Shown: piece after piece, positions 1 to 9,237 of the stretch
Position numbering within the stretch: the stretch's first letter is position 1
Layout: each line of letters starts with the position of its first letter
Source of the DNA: Lentzea kentuckyensis
GTDB taxonomy: Bacteria; Actinomycetota; Actinomycetes; Mycobacteriales; Pseudonocardiaceae
Length of the DNA stretch: 64,000 nt
Direction of reading: 5' to 3'
Assembly: GCF_002150765.1 (NCBI RefSeq)
Contig: NZ_MUYM01000005.1
Span: 62,001 to 126,000, forward strand
Translations under genes and position numbers: made by a program
Notes under the pieces: generated by a model
The model's input: only the letters and a program-made list of their open reading frames with translations
Database searches by the model: none
Told to the model about the DNA's origin: nothing

Positions 1-148
1 CCAACAGACTGAGGATCGCCCACGCACCGATGACCAGATGCGCGTAAATCACCCCGCGCCACCGCCACGCGACGAACCCGCCCACGAGCAGGAACGCCAG
101 CACGGCGAAGTGCAGAACCATGACCGCTTCGGCGAAGAACCTGGCCAT
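1..148 (-). CDS. DUF2784-like small membrane protein, 3' part cut by window edge
   Basis: Only the first 49 codons are present; the gene runs off the left edge. The translation starts MARFFAEAVMVLHFAVLAFL, followed by a second hydrophobic stretch after a WRWRG turn. This is the N-terminal pattern of the DUF2784 family of small bacterial membrane proteins, whose function is unknown. I used the ATG at 148. A GTG at 157 is in frame and has a GGAAGG ribosome-binding site four bases upstream, so the true start may be three codons earlier. The gene reads away from the window, with pyrE upstream on the same strand. The family call rests on the N-terminal pattern only. Confidence 0.6.
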   Translation of the reverse strand, partial: MARFFAEAVMVLHFAVLAFLLVGGFVAWRWRGVIYAHLVIGAWAILSLL

Positions 149-207
149 TCGCACCACCCCGCCTTCCAGACTAAGACGGGGTGGCTCGAAGCGCTCTCGA
201 TAAAACC

Positions 208-774
208 TCAGGCGAGGCCGAGGTCGTTCAGGTCGAGCAGGTACCGGTACTGCAGACCTTCAGCCTCGATGGCCTCCTTGGCACCGGTTCCGCGGTCGAC
301 CACGCACGCGACACCGATGACATCGGCACCGTGCTCGCGCAGCGCGGCAACGGCCGTGAGGACCGAACTGCCCGTGGTGGAGGTGTCCTCAACAGCGAGA
401 ACACGCTGGCCGCGCACATCGATGCCCTCGATCTGCCGCTGCATGCCGTGCGCCTTGCTCGCCTTGCGCACGACGAACGCGTCGAGCACGTCACCGTCGA
501 TGGCGGCGGAGTGCATCATCGCGTAGGCGACGGGATCCGCGCCGAGTGTGAGACCGCCGACAGCGACGAAATCCCAGTCGCTGGTGAGCTGCCGCAGCAG
601 CTTGCCGATCAGGGGGGCCGCCGCGTGGTGCAGCGTCGCCCGCCGCAGGTCGACGTAGTAGTCAGCTTCCTTGCCGCTGGAAAGGGTTACCTTGCCGTGC
701 ACGACGGCCAATTCGCTCACCAGACGAGCGAGTTCCGACTTCGCGTTCGAGTCCAAGACCACTTCAGTTCGCAC
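208..774 (-). CDS. pyrE: Orotate phosphoribosyltransferase
   Basis: This enzyme makes orotidine 5'-monophosphate from orotate and PRPP, the fifth step of de novo pyrimidine synthesis in the cytosol. The 188-residue protein has the normal length for the short bacterial/actinobacterial form. The PRPP-binding signature VLAVEDTSTTGSS lies at about residues 125-137, and the flexible-loop motif RKASKAHG at about 103-110. The gene is transcribed away from the scramblase-like gene that starts at 828, so the two share a roughly 50-bp divergent promoter region. In M. tuberculosis pyrE also lies close to an Rv0383c-type gene and clpB, as here. Confidence 0.95.
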   Translation of the reverse strand: MRTEVVLDSNAKSELARLVSELAVVHGKVTLSSGKEADYYVDLRRATLHHAAAPLIGKLLRQLTSDWDFVAVGGLTLGADPVAYAMMHSAAIDGDVLDAFVVRKASKAHGMQRQIEGIDVRGQRVLAVEDTSTTGSSVLTAVAALREHGADVIGVACVVDRGTGAKEAIEAEGLQYRYLLDLNDLGLA

Positions 775-827
775 GGGTCGTCAGCTTCGCACACATGGGC
801 CGTCGCTGCCTCGTACCCTGCATCACC

Positions 828-1379
828 GTGAGCACCCTCTACGTGGAACAGCCGTGGACCTTCATGAGCCTGTTGGCCCGGCCGCACTACCGGGTGGAGG
901 TGTTCGACGAGCGTGACGTGCCGATCGCGGTGGTCCGGGAGCGGAGCGGTCCGGGCCTGCAGCGACCGCTGCGGCACACCGGGTTCTCCGGCTGGACGAC
1001 GTTCGACCTCGACGTCGTGACACCGCACGGCCAGCCGATGATGCACATCGGCAAGGGGTTCGGCCGACGGCCTCACGTGCAGGTCAGCACGCCACAGGGG
1101 CAGCTGATCGGGACGATCAGGACGCACGGCGCGTGGAAGCAGTCGCTGCACGACGCGAACGGTCAGCAGCTCTGCTTCTTCGGTGACATCGCGCGGATCG
1201 AGACCGGCGGGCGCGCCAAGCGCAACGGCAAGCGCGTCCGCCGGGACGTCGTGCGGATCAACCCCCAGGTGACCGAGCCGCTGCGCTCGCTGGCGACCGC
1301 CTGCGCGGTCGCCTTCGACGTCGTTCGCGGCACCGGGACCAGCCACGCCAGCAGTGGCGGCGTGGACTGGCCGGTCTGA
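828..1379 (+). CDS. LURP-one/scramblase-related protein
   Basis: The 183-residue product has alternating beta-strand segments (YRVEVFDERDVPIAVVRER, then GWTTFDLDVVTPHG and GQLIGTIRTHGAWKQS). These fit the tubby-like beta-barrel of the LURP-one/phospholipid scramblase-related superfamily. Members are cytosolic or membrane-associated, and their bacterial function is unknown. I prefer the GTG at 828 (VSTLYVEQPW) to the in-frame ATG at 795, because the shorter form starts at the expected N-terminal strand and leaves room for the divergent pyrE promoter. The gene stands alone and converges on the type VII cassette at 1395. No signal peptide or membrane segment is visible. Confidence 0.7.
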   Translation: MSTLYVEQPWTFMSLLARPHYRVEVFDERDVPIAVVRERSGPGLQRPLRHTGFSGWTTFDLDVVTPHGQPMMHIGKGFGRRPHVQVSTPQGQLIGTIRTHGAWKQSLHDANGQQLCFFGDIARIETGGRAKRNGKRVRRDVVRINPQVTEPLRSLATACAVAFDVVRGTGTSHASSGGVDWPV

Positions 1380-1394
1380 GTTACCCAGGCGCCG

Positions 1395-1844
1395 TTACCA
1401 GGCGTCCTTGCGGAAGTGGCTCGGGCCGTCGTCCTCGTCGTCGTCATCACGACGCCCGCGCGGCGGCTGGGGCGTCGGGTTGCCCGACGCGATGATGTCG
1501 TCGATGTCCTGGCCCTCCTCGATCGCACGATAAGCGCGCTGGAGATCAGGAACACCGACGGCGAGCGCCTTCTGCACACCCTCGTCGTTCAACGCACGAC
1601 CCGCGGCGACGTCGGCCCACGACATCTCGCCGGCGTCGACACGACGTTGGAGGTCCTTGAGTTCCTTGGGCGCGCCCGGCGACTTCGCGAACCGTTCGAT
1701 CTCGGCGAGGTCCTGCTCGGAGAGCCCGCGCGACCGGCGCTGCACCTGCGACGCGGCCGCCGCGACCTTCCCGAGATCGTCGATCTTGGCGTCCACACCG
1801 TCGAACAACGCCTGGAGTCGCGCCTGGTCGTACGGGAACGTCAT
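1395..1844 (-). CDS. Hypothetical protein, third gene of the type VII substrate cassette
   Basis: I do not recognise this 149-residue protein. It is helical and charged, with a predicted amphipathic N-terminal half (MTFPYDQARLQALFDGVD), a central Glu/Arg-rich helix region and a very acidic C-terminus (RRDDDDEDDG followed by SHFRKDAW). Its ATG overlaps the stop codon of the WXG gene upstream by four bases (ATGA at 1841-1844), so it is almost certainly translationally coupled to it. That linkage suggests an accessory or chaperone-like role for the WXG substrate, which is only an inference. There is no transmembrane segment or cysteine motif. Confidence 0.75.
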   Translation of the reverse strand: MTFPYDQARLQALFDGVDAKIDDLGKVAAAASQVQRRSRGLSEQDLAEIERFAKSPGAPKELKDLQRRVDAGEMSWADVAAGRALNDEGVQKALAVGVPDLQRAYRAIEEGQDIDDIIASGNPTPQPPRGRRDDDDEDDGPSHFRKDAW

Positions 1845-2752
1845 TGCTGACCACCACTGGGAGCCGGAGCGGGAGCGGGGGCACCGGAGCCTCCACCCGA
1901 GCCGGAACCGCTGCCCGTACTGGAACGCCCGGAAGCCGCGGACCCGGCCTTGCCGAGACTGTAGGCACCGAGGCCGACACCGATCGCACCGGACTTCGCG
2001 GCGGACTTGCCGTTGTCGAACTTCTGCTTGCCGTCCTGCACGCCGTCGACCACGTCGAGGAAGTCGTTGACGTCACGGACGTCCTTGAGCTTCATCAGCG
2101 CAGTGCCCATCGCCACGATGCCGTCGACCATGCCCTTGACGCCCTCGATCAGCGTCATGATCGACTGGATGATCTTGCGGATCGCGTCGACGATCTGGAT
2201 CGCGTCGTAGACCATCCACACCGCGCGGCCCCAGCCGACGACCGGGATCACCGCGGTCATGGCGGCCTCGAGCAGCATCGTGCAGAGCTTGTCGAGCAGG
2301 AACAGGGCGATCTTCGTGGCCGACCGGCACGCGGACGCCATCGACTGGAACTTGTTGCCGATGATCCGGGCGACCTGGGAGTCCGCCTCGATCGCGACGA
2401 CCCACATGGTGTCCATGCGGCGCTCGAACGCCTGCGCGGCGGCACCGTTCCAGTGCGGGTTGAGCTGGCCGACACCCTCGCCGACGTTGTGCCGCACGGA
2501 GTCCAGCGCCTTGGCGACCTGGTCCCACGCGTTCGCGTTGGCGTCGATCTTCTCGAAGTCACCGACCAGCGGGCTGATCAGCGACTCGATCAGGTTCTCG
2601 CCGGTGACCTTCTCGTAGATCCAGTTGACGCCCTGCAGCTTCCACCCGGCGGCCTCGATGAGCTCCTTGGTGGTCTGCCGGCCTGGGCGGTCCTCGGCGG
2701 CGGCGTTGAGCGCCGCCGAGGGGTCCTGGACGTCCGCGTACGCCGTGGTCAT
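1841..2752 (-). CDS. WXG-motif type VII secretion substrate-like protein
   Basis: This 303-residue protein has an N-terminal helical region with the WxG turn in PHWNGAAAQAFERR at about residues 97-110, flanked by helices, as in WXG100/LXG-like ESX substrates. A hydrophobic stretch at about 150-180 (LLEAAMTAVIPVVGWGRAVW) and further long helices follow. The C-terminal tail of about 40 residues is low complexity, rich in Gly, Ser, Ala and Pro. The start codon overlaps the stop of the YxxxD partner (ATGA at 2749-2752) and the stop overlaps the next gene. No ESX core genes (EccC, EccD and so on) are in the window. I see no toxin catalytic motif, so the C-terminal function is unknown. Confidence 0.75.
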   Translation of the reverse strand: MTTAYADVQDPSAALNAAAEDRPGRQTTKELIEAAGWKLQGVNWIYEKVTGENLIESLISPLVGDFEKIDANANAWDQVAKALDSVRHNVGEGVGQLNPHWNGAAAQAFERRMDTMWVVAIEADSQVARIIGNKFQSMASACRSATKIALFLLDKLCTMLLEAAMTAVIPVVGWGRAVWMVYDAIQIVDAIRKIIQSIMTLIEGVKGMVDGIVAMGTALMKLKDVRDVNDFLDVVDGVQDGKQKFDNGKSAAKSGAIGVGLGAYSLGKAGSAASGRSSTGSGSGSGGGSGAPAPAPAPSGGQQ

Positions 2753-3063
2753 CGGCCACCTCCAGCTTTCTGCATGAGCTGGACGCCGTGGAGGTCGACC
2801 TTCTCGTAGGAGTCTGCGGTCTTCTGGAGCGCGCCGGAGTCCTTGAGCATCATCTTGTTCGCGAAGTCCAACGTCTCCCCGTACAGGTTCGCGACACCGG
2901 TCACGACGGGGTGCAGCAACGTCAGCAGGCCGGTGAACCCGCTGGTGTCACCGCCCTTGGAGATCGCGTGGTCCTTGATGGTCAGGAAGTGCTGAGCGTT
3001 GCGGTCCAGCAGCTCGCTGTACCCGCGAAGCTCGTTCGGCACGACATGGAACTGTTCACTCAC
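2749..3063 (-). CDS. EspC/DUF2580-like type VII secretion partner protein
   Basis: The 104-residue product resembles the short helical-hairpin proteins annotated as type VII secretion targets (EspC/DUF2580-like). It has two long helices separated by a Gly-rich turn, and ends TADSYEKVD followed by LHG. YEKVD matches the YxxxD/E general secretion signal of ESX substrates. I chose the GTG at 3063 (VSEQFHVVPNEL); longer in-frame extensions upstream have no family resemblance. The gene opens a tightly overlapping three-gene cassette with the WXG protein, so the two are likely co-secreted partners. The ribosome-binding site is weak. Family assignment is by pattern. Confidence 0.7.
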   Translation of the reverse strand: MSEQFHVVPNELRGYSELLDRNAQHFLTIKDHAISKGGDTSGFTGLLTLLHPVVTGVANLYGETLDFANKMMLKDSGALQKTADSYEKVDLHGVQLMQKAGGGR

Positions 3064-3100
3064 ATGGCGTCCGACGCGCCGTTCGGCCGAACGGTTCCGC

Positions 3101-3874
3101 TCAGGTGCGGCCGCGACCGCCGGCGAAGCGCGACGCCATCTTGCGCACGAGGGCGCGCGGGAGCAGTCGCGAAACGGTGACGATCGCCTTGTACTGGATG
3201 CCGGGGATCGACAACGGCTTGCCGCGGCGCAGGTCACGCAGCGCCTCGTGGACCAGCCGGTCGGCGTCGACGTAGAGCCAGCCAGGGGTCTTGGACATGT
3301 CGATGTTCGCGCGCTTGTGGAACTCCGTCCGCACGAAACCGGGGCACAGCGCCATGATCCGCACGCCGGTGCCCTCGGCCGCGAGGTTCATGCCCTCGGA
3401 GAACGTCGTCACCCACGCCTTGTCCGCGCTGTAGCTGGTGCCGCGGCCGGGCAGGAAGCTCGCCACGCTGGACACGTTGATCACGTCGCCCTTGCCGCGG
3501 GCGATCATGCCGGGGATCGCGGACCTGGACAGACGCAACACCGTGGCGACGTTGACGTCCAGCTGAGCCTGGAGCTTCTCGATGTCCGCCGCGAAGAACT
3601 CGCCGGTGTTGGCGAAACCGGCGTTGTTCACGAGCAGGTCGACCGGCGACTCGGCCAGCCGCGCCTCGACCTTGGCGCGCTCGCCGTGATCGCTGAGGTC
3701 GGCGGGCAGGACGTCGACGTGGACGCCGTGACGATCGCGCAGCTGCTGCGCGAGCTCCTCCAGTGCGGACGCGGTGCGCGCGACCAGTACGAGGTCGTAT
3801 CCCTCAGCCGCGAGCCTGCGGGCGAAGGCGGCCCCGATCCCGACGGTAGATCCGGTCACCAGTGCGGTTGGCAT
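3101..3874 (-). CDS. Short-chain dehydrogenase/reductase
   Basis: This is a classical SDR of 257 residues. It has the NAD(P)-binding TGSTVGIG motif at about residues 6-13, the NNAG motif in LLVNNAGF, and the catalytic Ser in [18 protein letters not shown] segment takes the place of the usual YxxxK motif: Tyr is followed by Ser-Ala-Asp-Lys, so the YxxxK spacing is kept. The N-terminal [17 protein letters not shown] recalls actinobacterial SDRs of unknown substrate. I chose the ATG at 3874, which gives the normal length; the frame is open further upstream but loses similarity. It stands alone between the type VII cassette and the LAxTG microprotein. Substrate unknown. Confidence 0.85.
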   Translation of the reverse strand: MPTALVTGSTVGIGAAFARRLAAEGYDLVLVARTASALEELAQQLRDRHGVHVDVLPADLSDHGERAKVEARLAESPVDLLVNNAGFANTGEFFAADIEKLQAQLDVNVATVLRLSRSAIPGMIARGKGDVINVSSVASFLPGRGTSYSADKAWVTTFSEGMNLAAEGTGVRIMALCPGFVRTEFHKRANIDMSKTPGWLYVDADRLVHEALRDLRRGKPLSIPGIQYKAIVTVSRLLPRALVRKMASRFAGGRGRT

Positions 3875-3923
3875 GCCACCGAACGGTAGTCGGAAAATCG
3901 CCGGGGTCGAAGGCCGCCGATGA

Positions 3924-4100
3924 TCAACCGTCGTGTTTCGCCGGGCGGCGAAGCACGACCAGGCGCAGTGCGAGGCCCGAAACGACCAGAGCGACTCCGC
4001 CGAACAGCAACCATCCGACCGATGCACCCGTGTTGGCCAGCGTCACAACGGACGCCGTGCCGGCCACAGCCGCGGGCGGAACTACCTTTCCTCCGTACAT
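3924..4100 (-). CDS. Tiny LAxTG cell-wall-sorting microprotein
   Basis: The 58-residue product consists almost only of a sorting signal. It has about 20 residues of N-terminus ([19 protein letters not shown]), then TLANTGA, a single hydrophobic segment and the basic tail [14 protein letters not shown] fits the LAxTG motif of class E sortases of high-GC Gram-positives. No conventional signal peptide precedes it. The ATG at 4100 has a well-spaced GGAGGG. An in-frame GTG at 4130 would add ten residues (68 in total) but has no good ribosome-binding site. A Crp-like palindrome lies about 90 bp upstream. Sortase anchoring is inferred from the motif; no sortase gene is in the window. Confidence 0.65.
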   Translation of the reverse strand: MYGGKVVPPAAVAGTASVVTLANTGASVGWLLFGGVALVVSGLALRLVVLRRPAKHDG

Positions 4101-4186
4101 CGTGCTTCCCTCCGGGGGGTTCGGGGACACGACGCCTTACGCACGGAGTATCTGAATCACCAGCAAATGTTTTACACAGAGTGAAG

Positions 4187-4202
4187 TGTGACGTAGGTCA
4201 CA
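4187..4202. promoter_or_regulatory. Crp-like palindrome upstream of the LAxTG microprotein
   Basis: TGTGACGTAGGTCACA matches the Crp/Fnr-family consensus TGTGA-N6-TCACA exactly, and is part of a longer 7-4-7 inverted repeat (GTGTGAC/GTCACAC). It lies about 90 bp upstream of the ATG at 4100, in promoter position for that gene. The left part recurs at 33972 upstream of the SSS symporter. Confidence 0.6.
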
Positions 4203-4315
4203 CCACTTCGGTTACAGCCTGGAATACCGCTGGTAGGCGTGGGACGACGGACAGTACATATTGCCGCCGCTACCCACGGTTACAAGATCAGCGGCGCCGC
4301 GAGGTGTCCTGCTGA

Positions 4316-4349
4316 GCGCGAATTACCCAGCCAACGTTCTGGGTCGCGC
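4316..4349 (-). terminator. Probable terminator after the Rv0383c-like gene
   Basis: Immediately downstream of the stop at 4352 lies an inverted repeat. ACCCAG (4325-4330) pairs with CTGGGT (4339-4344), and GCGCG (4316-4320) pairs with CGCGC (4345-4349) across a four-base bulge. There is no clear T-tract. The stretch 4131-4315 otherwise holds only the Crp-like site and the putative promoter of the microprotein. Confidence 0.45.
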
Positions 4350-4351
4350 CG

Positions 4352-5086
4352 CTAGGGCTGCTTGCGTCCGAACGACGGCCGGTAGACCTCGCCGCCCTCG
4401 TCGTCCTCCGCCACCGGCTCCTCGCGCTCGGAGGGGTCCGGGTCGAACGGGTCGATGACGTCCGCGAGCTCACCGACGTCGCGCAGCAGCCGCTCCAGGC
4501 GCGCGGGCGACGAGTTCGGCGGCGCGGCGGCCAGCACCCAGTCGTTCTCCATCCAGACGACCGTGACGTCGCCGCCGATCTCCTCTGCGGCGTCGATCAG
4601 GTCCGGCGTGATGATCTTGCGGGCGGCCGGGACGTCGGTGACGAACGCGTAGCGCGAGCCGACCGGGCCGAGGAGGTCCGGCATCGGCATCTTGTCGTTG
4701 TCGCGCTGGAACGGGACTGTCGACAGCCACAGTTCGATCACGACCGACAACGCCCGGCGGCAGCGCACGCCGACCAGCACGGAGTTGACCTTGCCGCCGG
4801 TCTCGTGGTCGAGCACGTAGACCTGGCGCCTGCCGTCCGCGGTGAAGGTCGAGCCCGCGACCACGTCCCGGGCGAGCCCGGTGCCGTAGTACGCGAGGGC
4901 ACCCGCCTCCCAGCGTGTCGGGAGCACGTGGTCTGTCTCCTCGAACTGCCAGCCGCGCAGGGCAGCCCAACGGCGCCGTTCACGATTACGCGCGGTTCGT
5001 TGCGCCCGGTCGGTCGCGAGCAGGGCAAACCCCGCCACGCCCGCCACCGCGGCGACGGTGAACCAGACCCACGCCGGTATGCCCAC
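4352..5086 (-). CDS. Conserved membrane-anchored protein (Rv0383c-like position)
   Basis: This 244-residue protein has an N-terminal membrane segment (AWVWFTVAAVAGVAGFALL, about residues 5-23). A basic stretch and a soluble domain containing GWQFEETDHVLPTRW and a DNDKMPMPDLLGPVGSR segment follow, with an acidic C-terminus. The domain is conserved in actinobacteria but has no assigned function that I know. Its place between pyrE and clpB is that of Rv0383c in M. tuberculosis, so it may be the orthologue; that is an inference from order and topology. Topology suggests a short anchor with the domain in the cytosol, because the anchor is followed by RAQRTARNRERRR. Confidence 0.7.
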   Translation of the reverse strand: MGIPAWVWFTVAAVAGVAGFALLATDRAQRTARNRERRRWAALRGWQFEETDHVLPTRWEAGALAYYGTGLARDVVAGSTFTADGRRQVYVLDHETGGKVNSVLVGVRCRRALSVVIELWLSTVPFQRDNDKMPMPDLLGPVGSRYAFVTDVPAARKIITPDLIDAAEEIGGDVTVVWMENDWVLAAAPPNSSPARLERLLRDVGELADVIDPFDPDPSEREEPVAEDDEGGEVYRPSFGRKQP

Positions 5087-5162
5087 GGGAGAAGCCTAGT
5101 GGGTCCGGCGCGTGGAACGAAGATCACTTCCGCGCGTCGCGAACTGAGCGTGCCGATTCGAC

Positions 5163-5703
5163 GTGGATGAGGACATGCCCGCCTCGTTCCCGTTCACCAC
5201 GCCACGGTCGCTGGACAACGAACCAGAGGCTCAGGAACTGCTCGCGTCCGGCGGTCCCGTCGTCCCCGCGACGATGGGTCCCACCAGCATCTGGCTGACG
5301 CTTTCCCACGCCGCCTGCAGACAGGTGCTGACCGATCCGCGCTTCAGCCGGGAGGAGGCCACCCGCCCTGGTGGCCCGGTCACGGTCCCGTCCGGCGCGA
5401 ACCCGCTCGTGCTCTCCTCGATGGAGGGCCGCAAACACGCCCGCACCCGCAAACTCGTGGCCGCCGCCTTCAGCCCGCGCATGGTCGCCACCCTCGAACC
5501 GCGCGCCCAGGCGATCGTCGACTCGCTGCTGGACGCGCCACCTGACGTCGGCCGAACTGCTCGCGAAGCTGGAGTTGCGGGTTGCGCTGACGTCGGTTTT
5601 GAAGCGGTTCCCAGGACTGCGGCTGGCCGTTGACGAGTCGGAGCTGGCGTACCGGGCGGAGACCAACGTCCGTGCGCTGGTCTCGCTACCCGTGGCTTGG
5701 TGA
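5163..5703 (+). pseudogene. Cytochrome P450 remnant with internal deletion and frameshift
   Basis: The first 130 or so codons encode a P450 N-terminus: PFTTPRSLDNEPEAQELL, the VLTDPRFSRE segment, and the C-helix MEGRKHARTRKLVAAAFSPR. Around 5555-5565 the frame jumps to the extreme C-terminus (LLAKLELRVALTSVLKRFPG, then ETNVRALVSLPVAW and stop at 5703). In intact P450s this segment directly follows the heme-binding Cys loop. The I-helix, ExxR and heme Cys (about 240 residues) are all missing, and the two parts are in different frames. It is therefore a dead P450 produced by a deletion. The start is GTG 5163 or ATG 5175. Confidence 0.85.
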
Positions 5704-6084
5704 TCGCGGCACGACGACGACCTGGTCCACGTCCTCGTAAACGATGCGGCCGGGATCATCGGACTCCACTCGGCGCCACTTCACGCCATGTGCGTCGAGA
5801 ATCGCCAGATAGCCCGGAACACGGTCCAGGAGATGCGTCGCCGCGACCTTGAACCACGCGGCGGCACCGGGGTTGATCGTCCGGTCGTAGACGGTCACAT
5901 CGACCTTCGACGGATCCGTGTAGGCCGCGTCGTACCAGGCGTTGTTCACACGCCGGAACGCTTCCTGCTCCTCGGTGAGCTCTCCGCGCCTGGCCAGACC
6001 GTTGAACAACCCGAAGATCCCGGTGAAGTTCCCGCTGGTGTTGGGCTCGACCGCCTGGTACCGCACATAGCGAAATTCCCCCAC
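5686..6084 (-). CDS. Conserved hypothetical protein
   Basis: The 132-residue product (MGEFRYVRYQAVEPNTSGNF..., with VNNAWYDAAYTDPSKVDVTV and AAAWFKVAATHLLDRV in the middle) is a soluble alpha/beta protein that I cannot assign to a named family. The length, intact frame and strong third-position GC bias support a real gene. Its 3' end overlaps the last 18 bases of the P450 remnant on the opposite strand, and clpB lies on its other side at 6124. That arrangement suggests the P450 deletion took place next to it. No motif gives a function. Confidence 0.65.
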   Translation of the reverse strand: MGEFRYVRYQAVEPNTSGNFTGIFGLFNGLARRGELTEEQEAFRRVNNAWYDAAYTDPSKVDVTVYDRTINPGAAAWFKVAATHLLDRVPGYLAILDAHGVKWRRVESDDPGRIVYEDVDQVVVVPRSPSHG

Positions 6085-6123
6085 GAGACCTGAACCTACA
6101 GGCCTCGTGGGGGACTCGGAGCG

Positions 6124-8706
<2,583 letters not shown>

Positions 8707-8764
8707 TCCTCCACCTCGTGGTCAGCGTTCAGCATGAACCATCATCCCGCACAACGTCAGAAAA

Positions 8765-8785
8765 GTTGAGCGTGTTCCGCTCAAC
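8765..8785. promoter_or_regulatory. HAIR (HspR-binding inverted repeat) of clpB
   Basis: GTTGAGC-N7-GCTCAAC has the 7-7-7 geometry of the HspR-associated inverted repeat (consensus CTTGAGT-N7-ACTCAAG). With the flanking A and T the arms extend to 8 bp (8764-8786). It lies 59-79 bases upstream of the clpB ATG and matches the boxes in front of dnaK. Confidence 0.85.
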
Positions 8786-8853
8786 TACAGGAACGTGACG
8801 GTCATCCCGAAAATCGCACGTCAGCTGACACAAGTTGGACGAAGATCAGCCCT

Positions 8854-9237
8854 ATGACCTCGATCATCCACAACATCACCGTCGACGCGCGCGACTCCTA
8901 CACGATCGCCTCGTTCTGGAGCCAGGTGCTCAACCTGCCGCTGCACCCCGACGACAACCCCGGCGACCCCGAGTCCCTGATCCAGATGCCGAACGGCGTC
9001 CGCTACCTCTTCATCAACGTCCCCGAAGGCAAAGAGATCAAGAACCGCCTGCACGTCGACCTGCAGCCGACCGACGGCACCCGCGACGAGGAGGTGGCAC
9101 GCCTCCAGGGCATCGGCGCGACGATCTTCGACGATCAGCGCCGCCCCGACGGCACCGGCTGGGTCACGATGCGCGACCCCGAGGGCAACGAGTTCTGCGT
9201 GGAACGCAGCGCAGCCGAACGCGCCGCGACCTCCTGA
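8854..9237 (+). CDS. VOC-family (glyoxalase-like) protein
   Basis: The 127-residue protein begins IIHNITVDARDSYTIASFWS, continues with YLFINVPEGKEIKNRLHVDL and ends WVTMRDPEGNEFCVERS. These are the two beta-alpha-beta-beta-beta repeats of the vicinal oxygen chelate fold. His and Glu residues sit at usual metal positions (H in RLHVDL, E in GNEFCVE). Small actinobacterial proteins of this kind are usually annotated glyoxalase-like; the substrate is unknown. The last 103 bp overlap, antisense, the 3' end of the DHA2 exporter at 9135. The clpB HAIR region lies just upstream on the other strand. Confidence 0.85.
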   Translation: MTSIIHNITVDARDSYTIASFWSQVLNLPLHPDDNPGDPESLIQMPNGVRYLFINVPEGKEIKNRLHVDLQPTDGTRDEEVARLQGIGATIFDDQRRPDGTGWVTMRDPEGNEFCVERSAAERAATS

